DNA of 64,000 bases from Frisingicoccus sp009929615. Its GTDB lineage: Bacteria; Bacillota; Clostridia; Lachnospirales; Lachnospiraceae. Position 1 is the stretch's first letter. Each line of letters starts with the position of its first letter. Of this stretch, positions 33,430 to 42,144 are shown piece after piece. The stretch is taken from NCBI GenBank assembly GCA_028692275.1, contig JAQUXR010000001.1, positions 62,001-126,000 on the forward strand, given 5' to 3'. The notes beneath the pieces are model-generated. The model ran no database searches. It had not been told where the DNA came from and saw only the letters and a program-made list of their open reading frames with translations. The position numbers and the translations under genes are program-made.

Positions 33430-33477
33430 TTGTATAATACAGAATTTTCATTAAACAATAACCGGAAGATATTGAGT

Positions 33478-34074
33478 TTAGCACGGTCTGCAACAGCAAC
33501 CGCACATCATATTCATTGCAAGAATCTGGCAACACAGATTATTCATGTCCATCGTCGGGCGTCCATAGTCCCCCGCCATATTTCCATACCACTGGCGTCC
33601 TGACTGGAGCTGCTGCCAAAGCATCTGATATTGAGCATTATTTGGCTCCATATCCATAGCCTGCTTTGCCATCTCCTGAGCCGTAATATTATTTCCCGCC
33701 CCTGCATTCGCAATGGCTGAAAAATAGAACCACTGGGCATTTCGATTTCCAATTCCCGAAAGCACATTCAAAGCTTCCTTATAACGCCGGGTATTGATGA
33801 AATTGGCCGCTGCCTGCATCTCCACAGTATCCGAATCGCCACCGGTTCCACCATTACTCTGCTGATAACCATAGGACTGATATCCCTGTTCACGTTCTTT
33901 CATAACCTGGGCATAAGCCTGCTGAATCTGTTTAAACTTCTCCTCAGCAGCTTTCTCCCCTGGCTTACCTACATTCGCATCCGGATGATACTGTCTGCTC
34001 AATGCCCGATATGCTTTTTTTATCTCTTCATCCGTTGCCGACGGAGACACTCCTAATATATCATAAGGATTCAT
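33478..34074 (-). CDS. Short J-domain protein with Cys-rich tail
   Basis: A 198-residue protein. Residues 1-65 form a J domain (MNPYDILGVSPSATDEEIKKAY, HPD at 30-32), which activates Hsp70 ATPase. No zinc-finger or CTD of DnaJ follows; instead there is a Gln/Gly linker, a helical repeat-like region (about 90-150) resembling TPR units, and a tail with the ending MMCGCCCRPC, unusually rich in Cys. It overlaps the DUF5685 gene by 14 nt and is the last gene of a three-gene operon. It is an adaptor J-protein, not the general chaperone DnaJ. Confidence 0.85.
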   Translation of the reverse strand: MNPYDILGVSPSATDEEIKKAYRALSRQYHPDANVGKPGEKAAEEKFKQIQQAYAQVMKEREQGYQSYGYQQSNGGTGGDSDTVEMQAAANFINTRRYKEALNVLSGIGNRNAQWFYFSAIANAGAGNNITAQEMAKQAMDMEPNNAQYQMLWQQLQSGRQWYGNMAGDYGRPTMDMNNLCCQILAMNMMCGCCCRPC

Positions 34075-34912
34075 CCCTGGTTTCCTCCGTTTTATTCTTG
34101 TCGTTTCTAATCTTTATATACTTACTCCATACTCCAGCATACAGTATATTCCGCAAAATTTCAATATCGGAAATAATCGGAAGCTTCTCAAAACATCTGG
34201 CACAGTCAGCCATCATCAAATCCAATATATTAAAAATCTGGTTTTCAAAATCCGGATCTTTACACTTGGAAATCAGAGGATTAAATCTCTGTTTCTTAAT
34301 ATCTGCTTCCAAATCCTCATAGGCATCCATAATATAGATAAATTTTCCCAGATAAAACCCAACACTATGCAGCATGTCCGCCCATATGTCATTCTTCCAG
34401 TTCATCAGCTCTCCCAGCATGGTTCCTGTAAGACCAGCCAGCATATCTATATCTTTTTCTCCCGAATGTTCTGCCTTTTCTAAATAATAGACATAACGCT
34501 TAATAGCCTTATACTGCCGCGGATAAACTCTCGAAAGTTTTACGGCCTTTGAACGAAGCAGCTTCATCTGTGCCAAAGCTGCCGGATTCCTGTCATCGAG
34601 CCAGTGGTCTCTCAGCAGATAATAGCTTAAAAGAATCGTCATATCTGCCCCATAGGAAATACATTCATTCTCATAAATGGTCATCTTCCGGCTCGGATGA
34701 AGCTTGCACCGATAATCTCTGGCCTCCCCTTCCTCTTCATAAAGACACATCAGCAAAAGGGATACAAAGGTCATGTCGTTATTCAGGCATAGCTGACCAA
34801 AGGGGCCATACTTGTGCTTTAAGCTCTGGCAAAGCCCACAGTACACCCCTTTATATTTACGATAATCCTTCATCTTAAGTTCCGGCTCATTTATAACAAC
34901 ATAACCAAACAT
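34061..34912 (-). CDS. DUF5685-family protein
   Basis: A 283-residue, mostly helical soluble protein. It begins MFGYVVINEPELKMKDY and has a Cys pair in VYCGLCQS (Cys25, Cys28) and further cysteines near 70-90. A later segment, IMDAYEDLEADIKKQRFNPL, resembles the Asp-rich helix of class I terpenoid-synthase folds, but no second Asp motif is clear. The family has no known function that I can name. It starts 6 bp after the zinc-ribbon gene and overlaps dnaJ-like, suggesting a membrane-associated module. Confidence 0.75.
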   Translation of the reverse strand: MFGYVVINEPELKMKDYRKYKGVYCGLCQSLKHKYGPFGQLCLNNDMTFVSLLLMCLYEEEGEARDYRCKLHPSRKMTIYENECISYGADMTILLSYYLLRDHWLDDRNPAALAQMKLLRSKAVKLSRVYPRQYKAIKRYVYYLEKAEHSGEKDIDMLAGLTGTMLGELMNWKNDIWADMLHSVGFYLGKFIYIMDAYEDLEADIKKQRFNPLISKCKDPDFENQIFNILDLMMADCARCFEKLPIISDIEILRNILYAGVWSKYIKIRNDKNKTEETRDESL

Positions 34913-34918
34913 AGTCTA

Positions 34919-35314
34919 TTAACTCCGTTTTATAAAATCGTTTCCGCATTTCGGACAATGAATGCTAATCTTTCCTTTGCCCTTAGGTATCCGTACTTTC
35001 TGCTTACACTCAGGACATTTATAGATATGATATCCTTTATTCTGCTCCACAGAATTCTTCTTACCACTAAACCATCCTGTCACCTGGTTATAATATCTGA
35101 GAAAAACCTGATTCTCCGCATAACGTTTCTGAATATTTCTCGAAAGCATTCGGAAATATAAATAAATGATAAGCAGCAAGCCCAGCCAATAACATGGCTC
35201 TACTCGAAAAAAAGCTCCAATCAGTATCAATATCAGTGCTCCAATTGACAGCACCTGGTTCATCTTATCATTTCCATAACGCCCTGCCATAAATCGTTGT
35301 AATTTTTCCCGCAT
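34919..35314 (-). CDS. Membrane protein with C-terminal zinc ribbon
   Basis: A 131-residue protein with two hydrophobic helices (about 19-36 and 40-56), a basic middle section, and a C-terminal zinc ribbon with Cys100, Cys103, Cys120 and Cys123 (CPECKQ and CPKCGN). The topology puts the ribbon in the cytosol. It is the first gene of the operon with DUF5685 and the J-domain protein, starting 62 bp or so after a near-consensus promoter. Function unknown. Confidence 0.75.
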   Translation of the reverse strand: MREKLQRFMAGRYGNDKMNQVLSIGALILILIGAFFRVEPCYWLGLLLIIYLYFRMLSRNIQKRYAENQVFLRYYNQVTGWFSGKKNSVEQNKGYHIYKCPECKQKVRIPKGKGKISIHCPKCGNDFIKRS

Positions 35315-35348
35315 TATTCATCGTCCTTCCATTTTTCACAATGATACA

Positions 35349-35377
35349 AGTATACCTTTTCCATGGTTCCAATTCAA
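35349..35377 (-). promoter_or_regulatory. Promoter of the zinc-ribbon / DUF5685 / J-domain operon
   Basis: Minus strand TTGAAT (35377-35372), 17-nt spacer, TATACT (35354-35349), 35 bp before the start codon. Confidence 0.65.
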
Positions 35378-35409
35378 TTAAACTTTCCTAGATTTTTCCT
35401 AAAATATTT

Positions 35410-35913
35410 CTAAAATTTCTGAATCGGGTCCGAATCATCATCCTCTATCTTCTCTATATTCTTGATAACCACATAATATCCCTGTTTTTCATTGATTTCC
35501 ACATAAACCCGGTCTCCGACTTTATGTCCGAAAATAGCCTTGCCAATGGGTGATTCTGTACTGATACGTCCCTCCAGAGAATTCCCCCGAATCGTCGTTA
35601 CCAGCTTGAATCGTTCTGTCTCATCATCATCTTCAAAATAAACATCAACAATATTGTTTAATCCGGCCTCATCCTCGCCTGACTCATCAGAAACAATCTT
35701 GGCCGTGCGAATCATTCTTTCCAGATAACGGATACGACTTTCATTCTGGTTCTTCTCTTTTTTCGCCGCATGGTATTCAAAGTTTTCACTCAAATCCCCA
35801 TGTGCACGGGCTTCTTTTACAGCTTCAAGTGCATTTTTACGAACAACCAGACGCCGGTATTCGATTTCCTCTTCCATCTTTTTTATATCATTTTCTGTTA
35901 ATTCATTATACAT
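35410..35913 (-). CDS. greA: Transcription elongation factor GreA-type
   Basis: A 167-residue GreA/GreB protein with the N-terminal coiled coil (ARAHGDLSENFEYHAAKKEKNQNE, with the acidic tip DLSEN that reaches the polymerase active centre) and the C-terminal domain (GKAIFGHKVGDRVYVEI). It rescues backtracked RNA polymerase by stimulating transcript cleavage. It overlaps the end of the threonine aldolase gene by 8 nt, an unusual partner. Slightly longer than the usual 158; other GreA copies may exist elsewhere in the genome. Confidence 0.9.
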   Translation of the reverse strand: MYNELTENDIKKMEEEIEYRRLVVRKNALEAVKEARAHGDLSENFEYHAAKKEKNQNESRIRYLERMIRTAKIVSDESGEDEAGLNNIVDVYFEDDDETERFKLVTTIRGNSLEGRISTESPIGKAIFGHKVGDRVYVEINEKQGYYVVIKNIEKIEDDDSDPIQKF

Positions 35914-36946
35914 TTAATTCTCCCAATATATTGATTAATTCGTCGATATCTTCCTCACGGGTCGCCCAGCTTGTAACAAATCGAATAACAGTCCGTCCAT
36001 CCGTCAATGTTTCCCAGTATTCAAAAGTTGCTTTCTGTTCCAATGCTTTTAACTGACTTGCATTAAGAATAACAAATTGCTGATTGGTCATGGAATCCAT
36101 ATAAAGGGTATATCCCTTCGCTCTAATTCCTTCTTTTAATTTCATGGCCATATCAATGCCATGTTTACCAAGTTCCATATAAAGACCATCTGTAAACAGG
36201 ACATCAAACTGCAGTCCCAGCATTCTTCCCTTTGCCAGCAAGCCACCCTTTTGCTTAATCATGGTAAATAAATGCGGGATACTTTCCGCTTTTGGAATAA
36301 CAACCGATTCCCCAAACAATGCTCCCACTTTCGTTCCGCCAATATAAAAGGCATCACAGTTCTCAGCGATGACTTCCAAAGTGACATCTGTGCCTTCAGC
36401 CATCAGACCGTATCCCAAACGGGCACCGTCCATATACAGGGGCAGTTGATATTTCTGACAGACTTCACGAAGCTGTTCTAATTCATTTTTCGTATACAGC
36501 GTACCATATTCTGTTGGATGGGAAATATAGACCATCCCCGGCCAGGTTGTGTGGGCATGGGATGGGTCCTGATAAAAGCCTTCCATATAGGCCTTTAAAC
36601 GATCCGCCATCAGTTTGCCATCTTTTCCCGGAATTGTTATGACCTTATGACCTGTAGCTTCAACCGCTCCGGCTTCATGCACCGCAATATGTCCTGTATC
36701 TGCTGCCACAACTCCCTCATAAGGTCTAAGCATAGACGCAATCATCGTTGAATTTGTCTGGGTTCCCCCAACAAGAAAATAAACATCTGCTCCCGGACAT
36801 TTACAAGCTTTACGAATCTTTTCTTTTGCCTGCTCACAAAACTCATCCGTTCCATAGCCCGATGTCTTTACCATATTTGTTTCCATTAATCGCTCTAATA
36901 TGGCAGGGTGTGCCCCTTCCATGTAATCATTGTTAAAACGCTGCAT
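35906..36946 (-). CDS. Low-specificity L-threonine aldolase
   Basis: A 346-residue PLP enzyme that splits L-threonine (and allo-threonine) into glycine and acetaldehyde. The cofactor lysine is Lys206 in YIGGTKVGALF; Asp173 in YMDGARLGYG contacts the pyridine ring. YGTDEFCEQAKEKI and HIAVHEAGAVEATGHK are typical. ATG 36946 follows AAGGAG; an extension to 36994 would run into the ilvN terminator. It lies downstream of ilvBN, so threonine, glycine and branched-chain metabolism are adjacent. Confidence 0.92.
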   Translation of the reverse strand: MQRFNNDYMEGAHPAILERLMETNMVKTSGYGTDEFCEQAKEKIRKACKCPGADVYFLVGGTQTNSTMIASMLRPYEGVVAADTGHIAVHEAGAVEATGHKVITIPGKDGKLMADRLKAYMEGFYQDPSHAHTTWPGMVYISHPTEYGTLYTKNELEQLREVCQKYQLPLYMDGARLGYGLMAEGTDVTLEVIAENCDAFYIGGTKVGALFGESVVIPKAESIPHLFTMIKQKGGLLAKGRMLGLQFDVLFTDGLYMELGKHGIDMAMKLKEGIRAKGYTLYMDSMTNQQFVILNASQLKALEQKATFEYWETLTDGRTVIRFVTSWATREEDIDELINILGELNV

Positions 36947-36970
36947 TTCTAATCTCCTTTTTTCGTAAAT

Positions 36971-37000
36971 AAGAGATTGAACCCTTAGATTCAATCTCTT
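36971..37000 (-). terminator. Stem-loop after ilvN
   Basis: AAGAGATTGAA and TTCAATCTCTT (36971-36981 and 36990-37000) pair around an 8-nt loop, 11 bp after the ilvN stop. The T-run on the minus strand is short and interrupted, so termination may be partial and allow readthrough to the threonine aldolase gene. Confidence 0.55.
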
Positions 37001-37011
37001 TTTAAATCTGT

Positions 37012-37488
37012 CTATTCATCCTTTTGTAAAGCTATAACCCCGGTCCGTGCCATCTCAATAATACCATAAGGCTGAATAATCTTTATAAAACTATCCGCCA
37101 CCTCCGGACTTGCATTCAACTCAACAATCATACTTTTCACAGATACATGCGCAATTTTTGCATTCATAATCATACAAATCTCCATAATATCCTTCCGGTT
37201 CGTATTGTTGTAGGAAACCTTTATCATGAGAGATTCTCTGGCTATGCTCTGCTGTTCCTTTAACCGACGTACTTTAATAACATCAATCTTCTTGTTCAGC
37301 TGTTTCTCAATCTGGTCAATAACTCTGACATCTCCGGTAGAAACGATGGTCATGTTGGATATCTCAGGATTCTCTGTTTCACCAACGGCAAGACTATCAA
37401 TGTTATATCCCCGGCGTGCAAACAGCCCGGCAGTTTTCGACAAAACACCGGAACGGTTCTCTACTAATACTGAAAATATACCTTTCAT
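37012..37488 (-). CDS. ilvN: Acetolactate synthase small (regulatory) subunit
   Basis: A 158-residue protein with an N-terminal ACT domain (FSVLVENRSGVLSKTAGLFARRGYNI) that binds valine for feedback inhibition, and the C-terminal domain ending in a region starting IMNAKIAHVSVKSMIVEL. It activates the catalytic subunit encoded 6 bp upstream. Length is the usual 158-165. Confidence 0.95.
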   Translation of the reverse strand: MKGIFSVLVENRSGVLSKTAGLFARRGYNIDSLAVGETENPEISNMTIVSTGDVRVIDQIEKQLNKKIDVIKVRRLKEQQSIARESLMIKVSYNNTNRKDIMEICMIMNAKIAHVSVKSMIVELNASPEVADSFIKIIQPYGIIEMARTGVIALQKDE

Positions 37489-37494
37489 CCGTTT

Positions 37495-39111
37495 CTACTC
37501 CTTTACTTTATCAAATTTATAGACATCACAAACCATTAATGCCGAGTTATTGCAAGCGAGAAATTCTTCAATGGTCTGGTCCATAAGGTCCATATCCTTC
37601 AAATAAAAATAGTCCATACCATAAGCACCACTCAGTTTTTCCAAATCCGGAATATCTTCAAGACTTACAGCAATATAGTGTTCATTATAATTATTATACT
37701 GATATTCACGCACTAAACCTAAATATCTGTTTTTCATGATAATAATCTTAAACTTCACATCATATTGGCACATGGTTGCCAGTTCCATCATAGACATCTG
37801 GAAAGAGCCATCGCCACATACCGCAACAACCTGTCGTTCCGGTGCTGCCATCTTTGCACCAAGAGCTGCCGGAATGGAATAACCCATCGTTCCGAAACCT
37901 CCTGTTGTCAAAAAACGGCCCTTCTTCATCACATAGTTATCCGCCGACCATAACTGGTTCTGTCCAACATCTGCCACATAAACTGCATTCTCATCCATGC
38001 GGTCTGTCAGATGTTCTACAAAAAGGCAGGGATTAATATAACCCTCGTGGAAGGTTCTCCGGTCTACACAGTTTCTCTTAATCTCTCTTAATTCATCCGT
38101 CCACTCGTCATAAGATGTATCAATCTCATACTCCAAAAGACGTTCAAATATGAGCCGGGCATCCCCAACTAACGGAATGGTAGGACCTATATTCTTTCCA
38201 ATCTCAGCCGTATCAATGTCAATATGTACAATCAAACGATCCTGCTCCAGCTTGGAAGGTGCTCCAACCGCACGGTCATTGACTCTGGCACCAACAATAA
38301 TGAGCAAATCACTTTCAGACACTGCTCTATTGGCATAAGGCTTACCATTGACTCCCAGCATTCCAAAAAACAACGGATGACGCTTGGCTATACTTCCTAC
38401 CCCCATCATCGTTGTAACAATCGGAATACCTGTTTTTTCACAAAATTCCTGAATAGCATGCTCTGCATGCCCTAAAATAACACCGCCACCTGCACATATT
38501 AATGGTCGTTTCGCCTTTTTGATAGCTTCAATAACCTTCTTAATCTGGACAATATGGCCCTGAACCTTTGGCTTATAGCCTCGAATCGAAATCTCTCCCG
38601 GTTCCTTATAGTCAAATTCCTGTTTCTGGATATCAATCGGCACATCAATCAAAACTGGACCCTGACGTCCTGTAGAGGCAATATAAAATGCTTCTTTAAA
38701 TATACGCGGAATATCATTCACGTTCTTCACAAGATAACTAAACTTCACAAAAGGCTCACAAGCCCCTGTAATATCAGCTTCCTGAAACACGTCTTTTCCT
38801 AAAAGTTCTGTTGACACCTGTCCGGTTATCGCAACCATCGGTATGCTGTCCGCATAAGCTGTTGCCAGACCTGTAATCAAATTCGTTGCTCCTGGTCCTG
38901 ATGTGGCTATACACACTGCCGGCTTACGCGTTATCCGCGCATATCCACTGGCTGCATGGCCACCATTCTGTTCCTGTCGCACCAGAACACTCTGAATCTT
39001 CGAATCATATAAACTATTATAAAATGGAGCAATTGCTACTCCCGGATAGCCGAATACCACGCCAATCCCTTGAGCTTCCAAACACTTCACCATGGCATCT
39101 GCACCTGTCAT
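37495..39111 (-). CDS. ilvB: Acetolactate synthase large (catalytic) subunit
   Basis: A 538-residue thiamine diphosphate enzyme that joins two pyruvates to acetolactate (or pyruvate with 2-oxobutyrate) in valine, leucine and isoleucine synthesis. The cofactor-activating Glu47 is in RQEQNGGHAA; the ThDP motif is GDGSFQMS ... N in the C-terminal domain. PVAITGQVSTELLG-like segment and FAD-binding middle domain are present. ATG 39111 with GGGGGTG upstream fits the family start, slightly short. No T-box or leader peptide is visible in the 70-bp upstream region. Confidence 0.95.
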   Translation of the reverse strand: MTGADAMVKCLEAQGIGVVFGYPGVAIAPFYNSLYDSKIQSVLVRQEQNGGHAASGYARITRKPAVCIATSGPGATNLITGLATAYADSIPMVAITGQVSTELLGKDVFQEADITGACEPFVKFSYLVKNVNDIPRIFKEAFYIASTGRQGPVLIDVPIDIQKQEFDYKEPGEISIRGYKPKVQGHIVQIKKVIEAIKKAKRPLICAGGGVILGHAEHAIQEFCEKTGIPIVTTMMGVGSIAKRHPLFFGMLGVNGKPYANRAVSESDLLIIVGARVNDRAVGAPSKLEQDRLIVHIDIDTAEIGKNIGPTIPLVGDARLIFERLLEYEIDTSYDEWTDELREIKRNCVDRRTFHEGYINPCLFVEHLTDRMDENAVYVADVGQNQLWSADNYVMKKGRFLTTGGFGTMGYSIPAALGAKMAAPERQVVAVCGDGSFQMSMMELATMCQYDVKFKIIIMKNRYLGLVREYQYNNYNEHYIAVSLEDIPDLEKLSGAYGMDYFYLKDMDLMDQTIEEFLACNNSALMVCDVYKFDKVKE

Positions 39112-39147
39112 TCCACTTCACCCCCGTCATAAATCCTATATCTATAT

Positions 39148-39176
39148 ATATTAATTCATCTTTTACCGACATTCAA
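39148..39176 (-). promoter_or_regulatory. Candidate ilvBN promoter
   Basis: Minus strand TTGAAT (39176-39171), 17-nt spacer, TAATAT (39153-39148), 37 bp before ilvB. An AT-rich stretch including TATATATA follows. Confidence 0.5.
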
Positions 39177-39185
39177 CAACTATTT

Positions 39186-39710
39186 TTAGTCCTTCCAGAG
39201 TTTGCCATAAACATCTGCAAAAACCCGGTCTCCCATATATCTGTCAATGGGCTCTTTGGCTTTCCCTGCTTCTCCAATAGACATCAGCCCCAGTGGTTCA
39301 ATGCCTTCCGGAAGTTTGCACAGTTCTTTCATACATTTAATTCTGTCTTCTTTCGGATACACGCCCATCCACAACGTTCCCAGACCTAAATCTGTTGCTT
39401 CCAGGAGCATATTTTCCATAGCAGCTGCACAGTCCTGAATCCACCAGCCCTGACCGGGATCTTTTTCCTCAGATAAATCTGCACACACTAAAACCGCCGC
39501 CTGTGCCGTCTTTAAGGCAAAGGCATTGACATGGACTTTGCAAAATTCTTCGAAGATATTTTTATCTCTTATGACAATAAATACCCATTCCATGCTGTTT
39601 TTAGCACTTGGTGCCGCCATTCCGGCCTTTAGAATCTGTTTAATCTCTTCATCCGTAACCGGTCTGTCCGTATATTTTCTTACGCTACGTCTTTTAAATA
39701 TTGTATCCAT
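39186..39710 (-). CDS. Nitroreductase-family flavoprotein
   Basis: A 174-residue FMN-binding oxidoreductase of the nitroreductase fold. MDTIFKRRSVRKYTDRPVTDEEI and APSAKNSMEWVFIVI at the N-terminus, and LGLGTLWMGVYP later, are characteristic. Substrate unknown; relatives reduce nitro compounds, quinones or flavins. Its ATG overlaps the HD gene stop codon (TAATG), the end of a four-gene operon. Confidence 0.88.
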   Translation of the reverse strand: MDTIFKRRSVRKYTDRPVTDEEIKQILKAGMAAPSAKNSMEWVFIVIRDKNIFEEFCKVHVNAFALKTAQAAVLVCADLSEEKDPGQGWWIQDCAAAMENMLLEATDLGLGTLWMGVYPKEDRIKCMKELCKLPEGIEPLGLMSIGEAGKAKEPIDRYMGDRVFADVYGKLWKD

Positions 39711-40294
39711 TATAATTCCTCCATGGCCTCGTTAATCTGTGCTTCACAGCTGCGCATAGCCAGAATTGTTTTTTCAAATAAATCATTTAAATCCCAGCCT
39801 AATCTTTCAGCACCATCACGAATAACATCTCTCGAACAGCCTGCAGCAAACTTTTTATCCTTAAACTTCTTTTTCAAGCTGGAAACTTCCATATCCATAA
39901 CACTTTTTGATGGTCTCATCCGCGCTGCCGCACCAATCAGCCCCGTTAGTTCATCGGAAGCAAAGAGCACTTTTTCCATCTCATGCTTTGGTTCAAGATT
40001 ACAGCAGATTCCATAACCGTGACTGCATATGGAGTAAATCATATCTTCACCCACACCGGCTTCTCGCAATAATTCCGGTGCTTTCTGGCAATGCTGTTCC
40101 GGATACAATTCAAAATCTATATCGTGAAGCAGACCAACAATCGCCCAGTATTCAGCATCTTCCCCGAATCCCAGTTCACCTGCATACCAGCGCATCACGC
40201 CTTCCACGGTCAATCCATGTTGTATATGAAAAGGCTCTTTATTGTATTTTTTTAGTAATTCAAGAGCATCCGCTCTGTTAATTTTACTTTCCAT
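39710..40294 (-). CDS. HD-domain phosphohydrolase-like protein
   Basis: A 194-residue protein of the HD superfamily. The HD pair is His57-Asp58 in GLLHDIDFEL, with candidate metal ligands His26 (FHIQHGLTV) and a later His in CSHGYGI. HD proteins hydrolyse phosphomonoesters or nucleotides; the substrate is unknown. ATG 40294 has GGAGGA upstream. It lies 23 bp after the acyltransferase and overlaps the nitroreductase. Confidence 0.8.
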   Translation of the reverse strand: MESKINRADALELLKKYNKEPFHIQHGLTVEGVMRWYAGELGFGEDAEYWAIVGLLHDIDFELYPEQHCQKAPELLREAGVGEDMIYSICSHGYGICCNLEPKHEMEKVLFASDELTGLIGAAARMRPSKSVMDMEVSSLKKKFKDKKFAAGCSRDVIRDGAERLGWDLNDLFEKTILAMRSCEAQINEAMEEL

Positions 40295-40317
40295 CGAATC
40301 TTCCTCCAACCTTATCT

Positions 40318-42141
40318 TTAAAAATGTAATTTCTTATGCAATTCAGCTCTCATGTCCTTGCCTTTGAAAATAAAGAGTCCCGCAAGAAGAAGAAAGTTCA
40401 GTCCACCACTAATGACAGACAAATACTGCACATGTACTAAGCCAATCACAAAAAGCAATAGTGGAATCATGCCAAAAATACCTGCAATAATATAGTAAAT
40501 CATATATTCTTCCACTTTAAGCTTCTGAATTCTCGTAATAACCATAAATGCTGCTGTTACCGCCAGACAAATTGCCGGAAAGGCGTAATCCAGTGACCAT
40601 CCCCTCCATCCGGTAAAGCGGTCCCACAAAATGCAGCCCACCGAAAAGACAATTAACTGCCACAAACCATTTTTTAGCAGATTGTGACGTTTGAAAAATC
40701 CAATGGACGTTGTTACCCACATACTCAGGGTAATTCCTATCGCCAGCAAAAACCAGTCTCTTGATGGTGTGAATATGGTATTAATCATAAAAGCCAAAAC
40801 ACCAATCAAAATACAGCTAAAAGTGAACCACTGGAAAAATTTCCGTCCGCCGTAATGTCCCTCTTGCTCTTCCGGAAACTGATCTTTAAGAATTTCCGCA
40901 CTGACACCAAAATTTTTCAACATGCGGAAGAAATTCCGTTCAATATTTTTCGATTCAAAAGCGGATGCAAAGCTCAGCATCACATCATCTTCAAAAGAAC
41001 ACATACTGAGCTGAAGCTTTGCTGTACTGATAAAAACACCAAACCGGTGAACATATTCTGCATACTCCGGCGGCAGGGTGATAATTCCTACATTTGAGAG
41101 AATAGCTGTCAAATCTTTCCCGGCCACTTTATTCGCCAGCTGCAGCACAGGATTCTTCAATTCCAATGGCACCATCCGGATAAGTGGATTCTGTTCAAAA
41201 TCCATATACTTATTCATATGTTTTTCAAGTCGCTCCGGCGTCAGTTCCTTTTTAAAATAGGCATCGACCGTTTTAACAACCTCTTCAAAGCTATAATCTC
41301 CACCGTCAAAGCCATATCCCGGTTCAATCCATCCAAAAAAATTCAACATGGATTCTGACGGAAAATAGTTTCTCAGATTTACAGGAACCATAAGAATAAC
41401 ATCTTTCTGACTCTGGCGGCCACTCATCTCCTCATGAATCGCACATAGCAGAATCGAGGATAAAAATACAGTAACCGAGACGCCAAACTCCTTTGCCTTC
41501 TTTTTCAATTCACGGCTGGATACAAGACCTTCCGTCACATTCAGATTTCCATAGCCAGCCTTGGGTCCTGTGATTCTGCAAGGCTTTTCCCGCTTCTGCA
41601 GCTCCGTTTTATCTTTGACCGTTTTTCTATAATATTTGGAAAAGCTGTCATTTTCCCAGTCCTGTAAGGTTACGTCCTCTTTCGTAAAAGGCAGATCCGG
41701 CAGATTCTTATCCTTGTGGCTTATAAGCAGATAATTCTTAACCAGCTCCTTTAAAAACTGGACAGCACCGGTCCCATCTGTCAAGGCGTGATAAACTTCA
41801 AAGTTAATCCGGTTTCTATAATAATTCACCTGAAACAAAAGTTTTTTCTGGTCACGAATATACAGGTTCATACATGGCGGTTCCTTTTCCGGCGATACGA
41901 CGGCCGGAAGGTCACTCTTCTCCAGATAATACCAAAACAAACCTTTTCGCATAACCGAACGAAACATAGGATATTTCTCCATCGTCCGGTCCAGAGCCTC
42001 TTGCAGGACATCTCCATCAATACTCTCGTTTAATTCACAATAAAATCGAAATACGCGCGTATCCTTGCGGCCACTGGTCGCAGGAAAAATCTTTGCTGCA
42101 TTATCCAGCTTACGCCAGCGTTTTCCCTTTATTTCTAACAT
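40318..42141 (-). CDS. Alcohol-acetyltransferase-like protein fused to a membrane domain
   Basis: A 607-residue protein. The first 430 residues have the condensation/acyltransferase fold, with the catalytic HxxxDG as His118-Ala-Leu-Thr-Asp122-Gly123 and a second conserved region near 200-260. The last 175 residues hold about six transmembrane helices, resembling the DUF6320 domain found next to such genes in Clostridia, so this appears to be a fusion. The reaction is inferred to be acyl transfer from CoA to an alcohol or amine at the membrane; the acceptor is unknown. It starts 3 bp after the hydrolase stop codon. Confidence 0.75.
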   Translation of the reverse strand: MLEIKGKRWRKLDNAAKIFPATSGRKDTRVFRFYCELNESIDGDVLQEALDRTMEKYPMFRSVMRKGLFWYYLEKSDLPAVVSPEKEPPCMNLYIRDQKKLLFQVNYYRNRINFEVYHALTDGTGAVQFLKELVKNYLLISHKDKNLPDLPFTKEDVTLQDWENDSFSKYYRKTVKDKTELQKREKPCRITGPKAGYGNLNVTEGLVSSRELKKKAKEFGVSVTVFLSSILLCAIHEEMSGRQSQKDVILMVPVNLRNYFPSESMLNFFGWIEPGYGFDGGDYSFEEVVKTVDAYFKKELTPERLEKHMNKYMDFEQNPLIRMVPLELKNPVLQLANKVAGKDLTAILSNVGIITLPPEYAEYVHRFGVFISTAKLQLSMCSFEDDVMLSFASAFESKNIERNFFRMLKNFGVSAEILKDQFPEEQEGHYGGRKFFQWFTFSCILIGVLAFMINTIFTPSRDWFLLAIGITLSMWVTTSIGFFKRHNLLKNGLWQLIVFSVGCILWDRFTGWRGWSLDYAFPAICLAVTAAFMVITRIQKLKVEEYMIYYIIAGIFGMIPLLLFVIGLVHVQYLSVISGGLNFLLLAGLFIFKGKDMRAELHKKLHF

Positions 42142-42144
42142 GGG

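Noticed and set aside
39112..39185. T-box or leader-peptide attenuator before ilvB
   Set aside because: Only 74 bp separate nitroreductase and ilvB; there is no space for a T-box and no run of Leu, Val or Ile codons.
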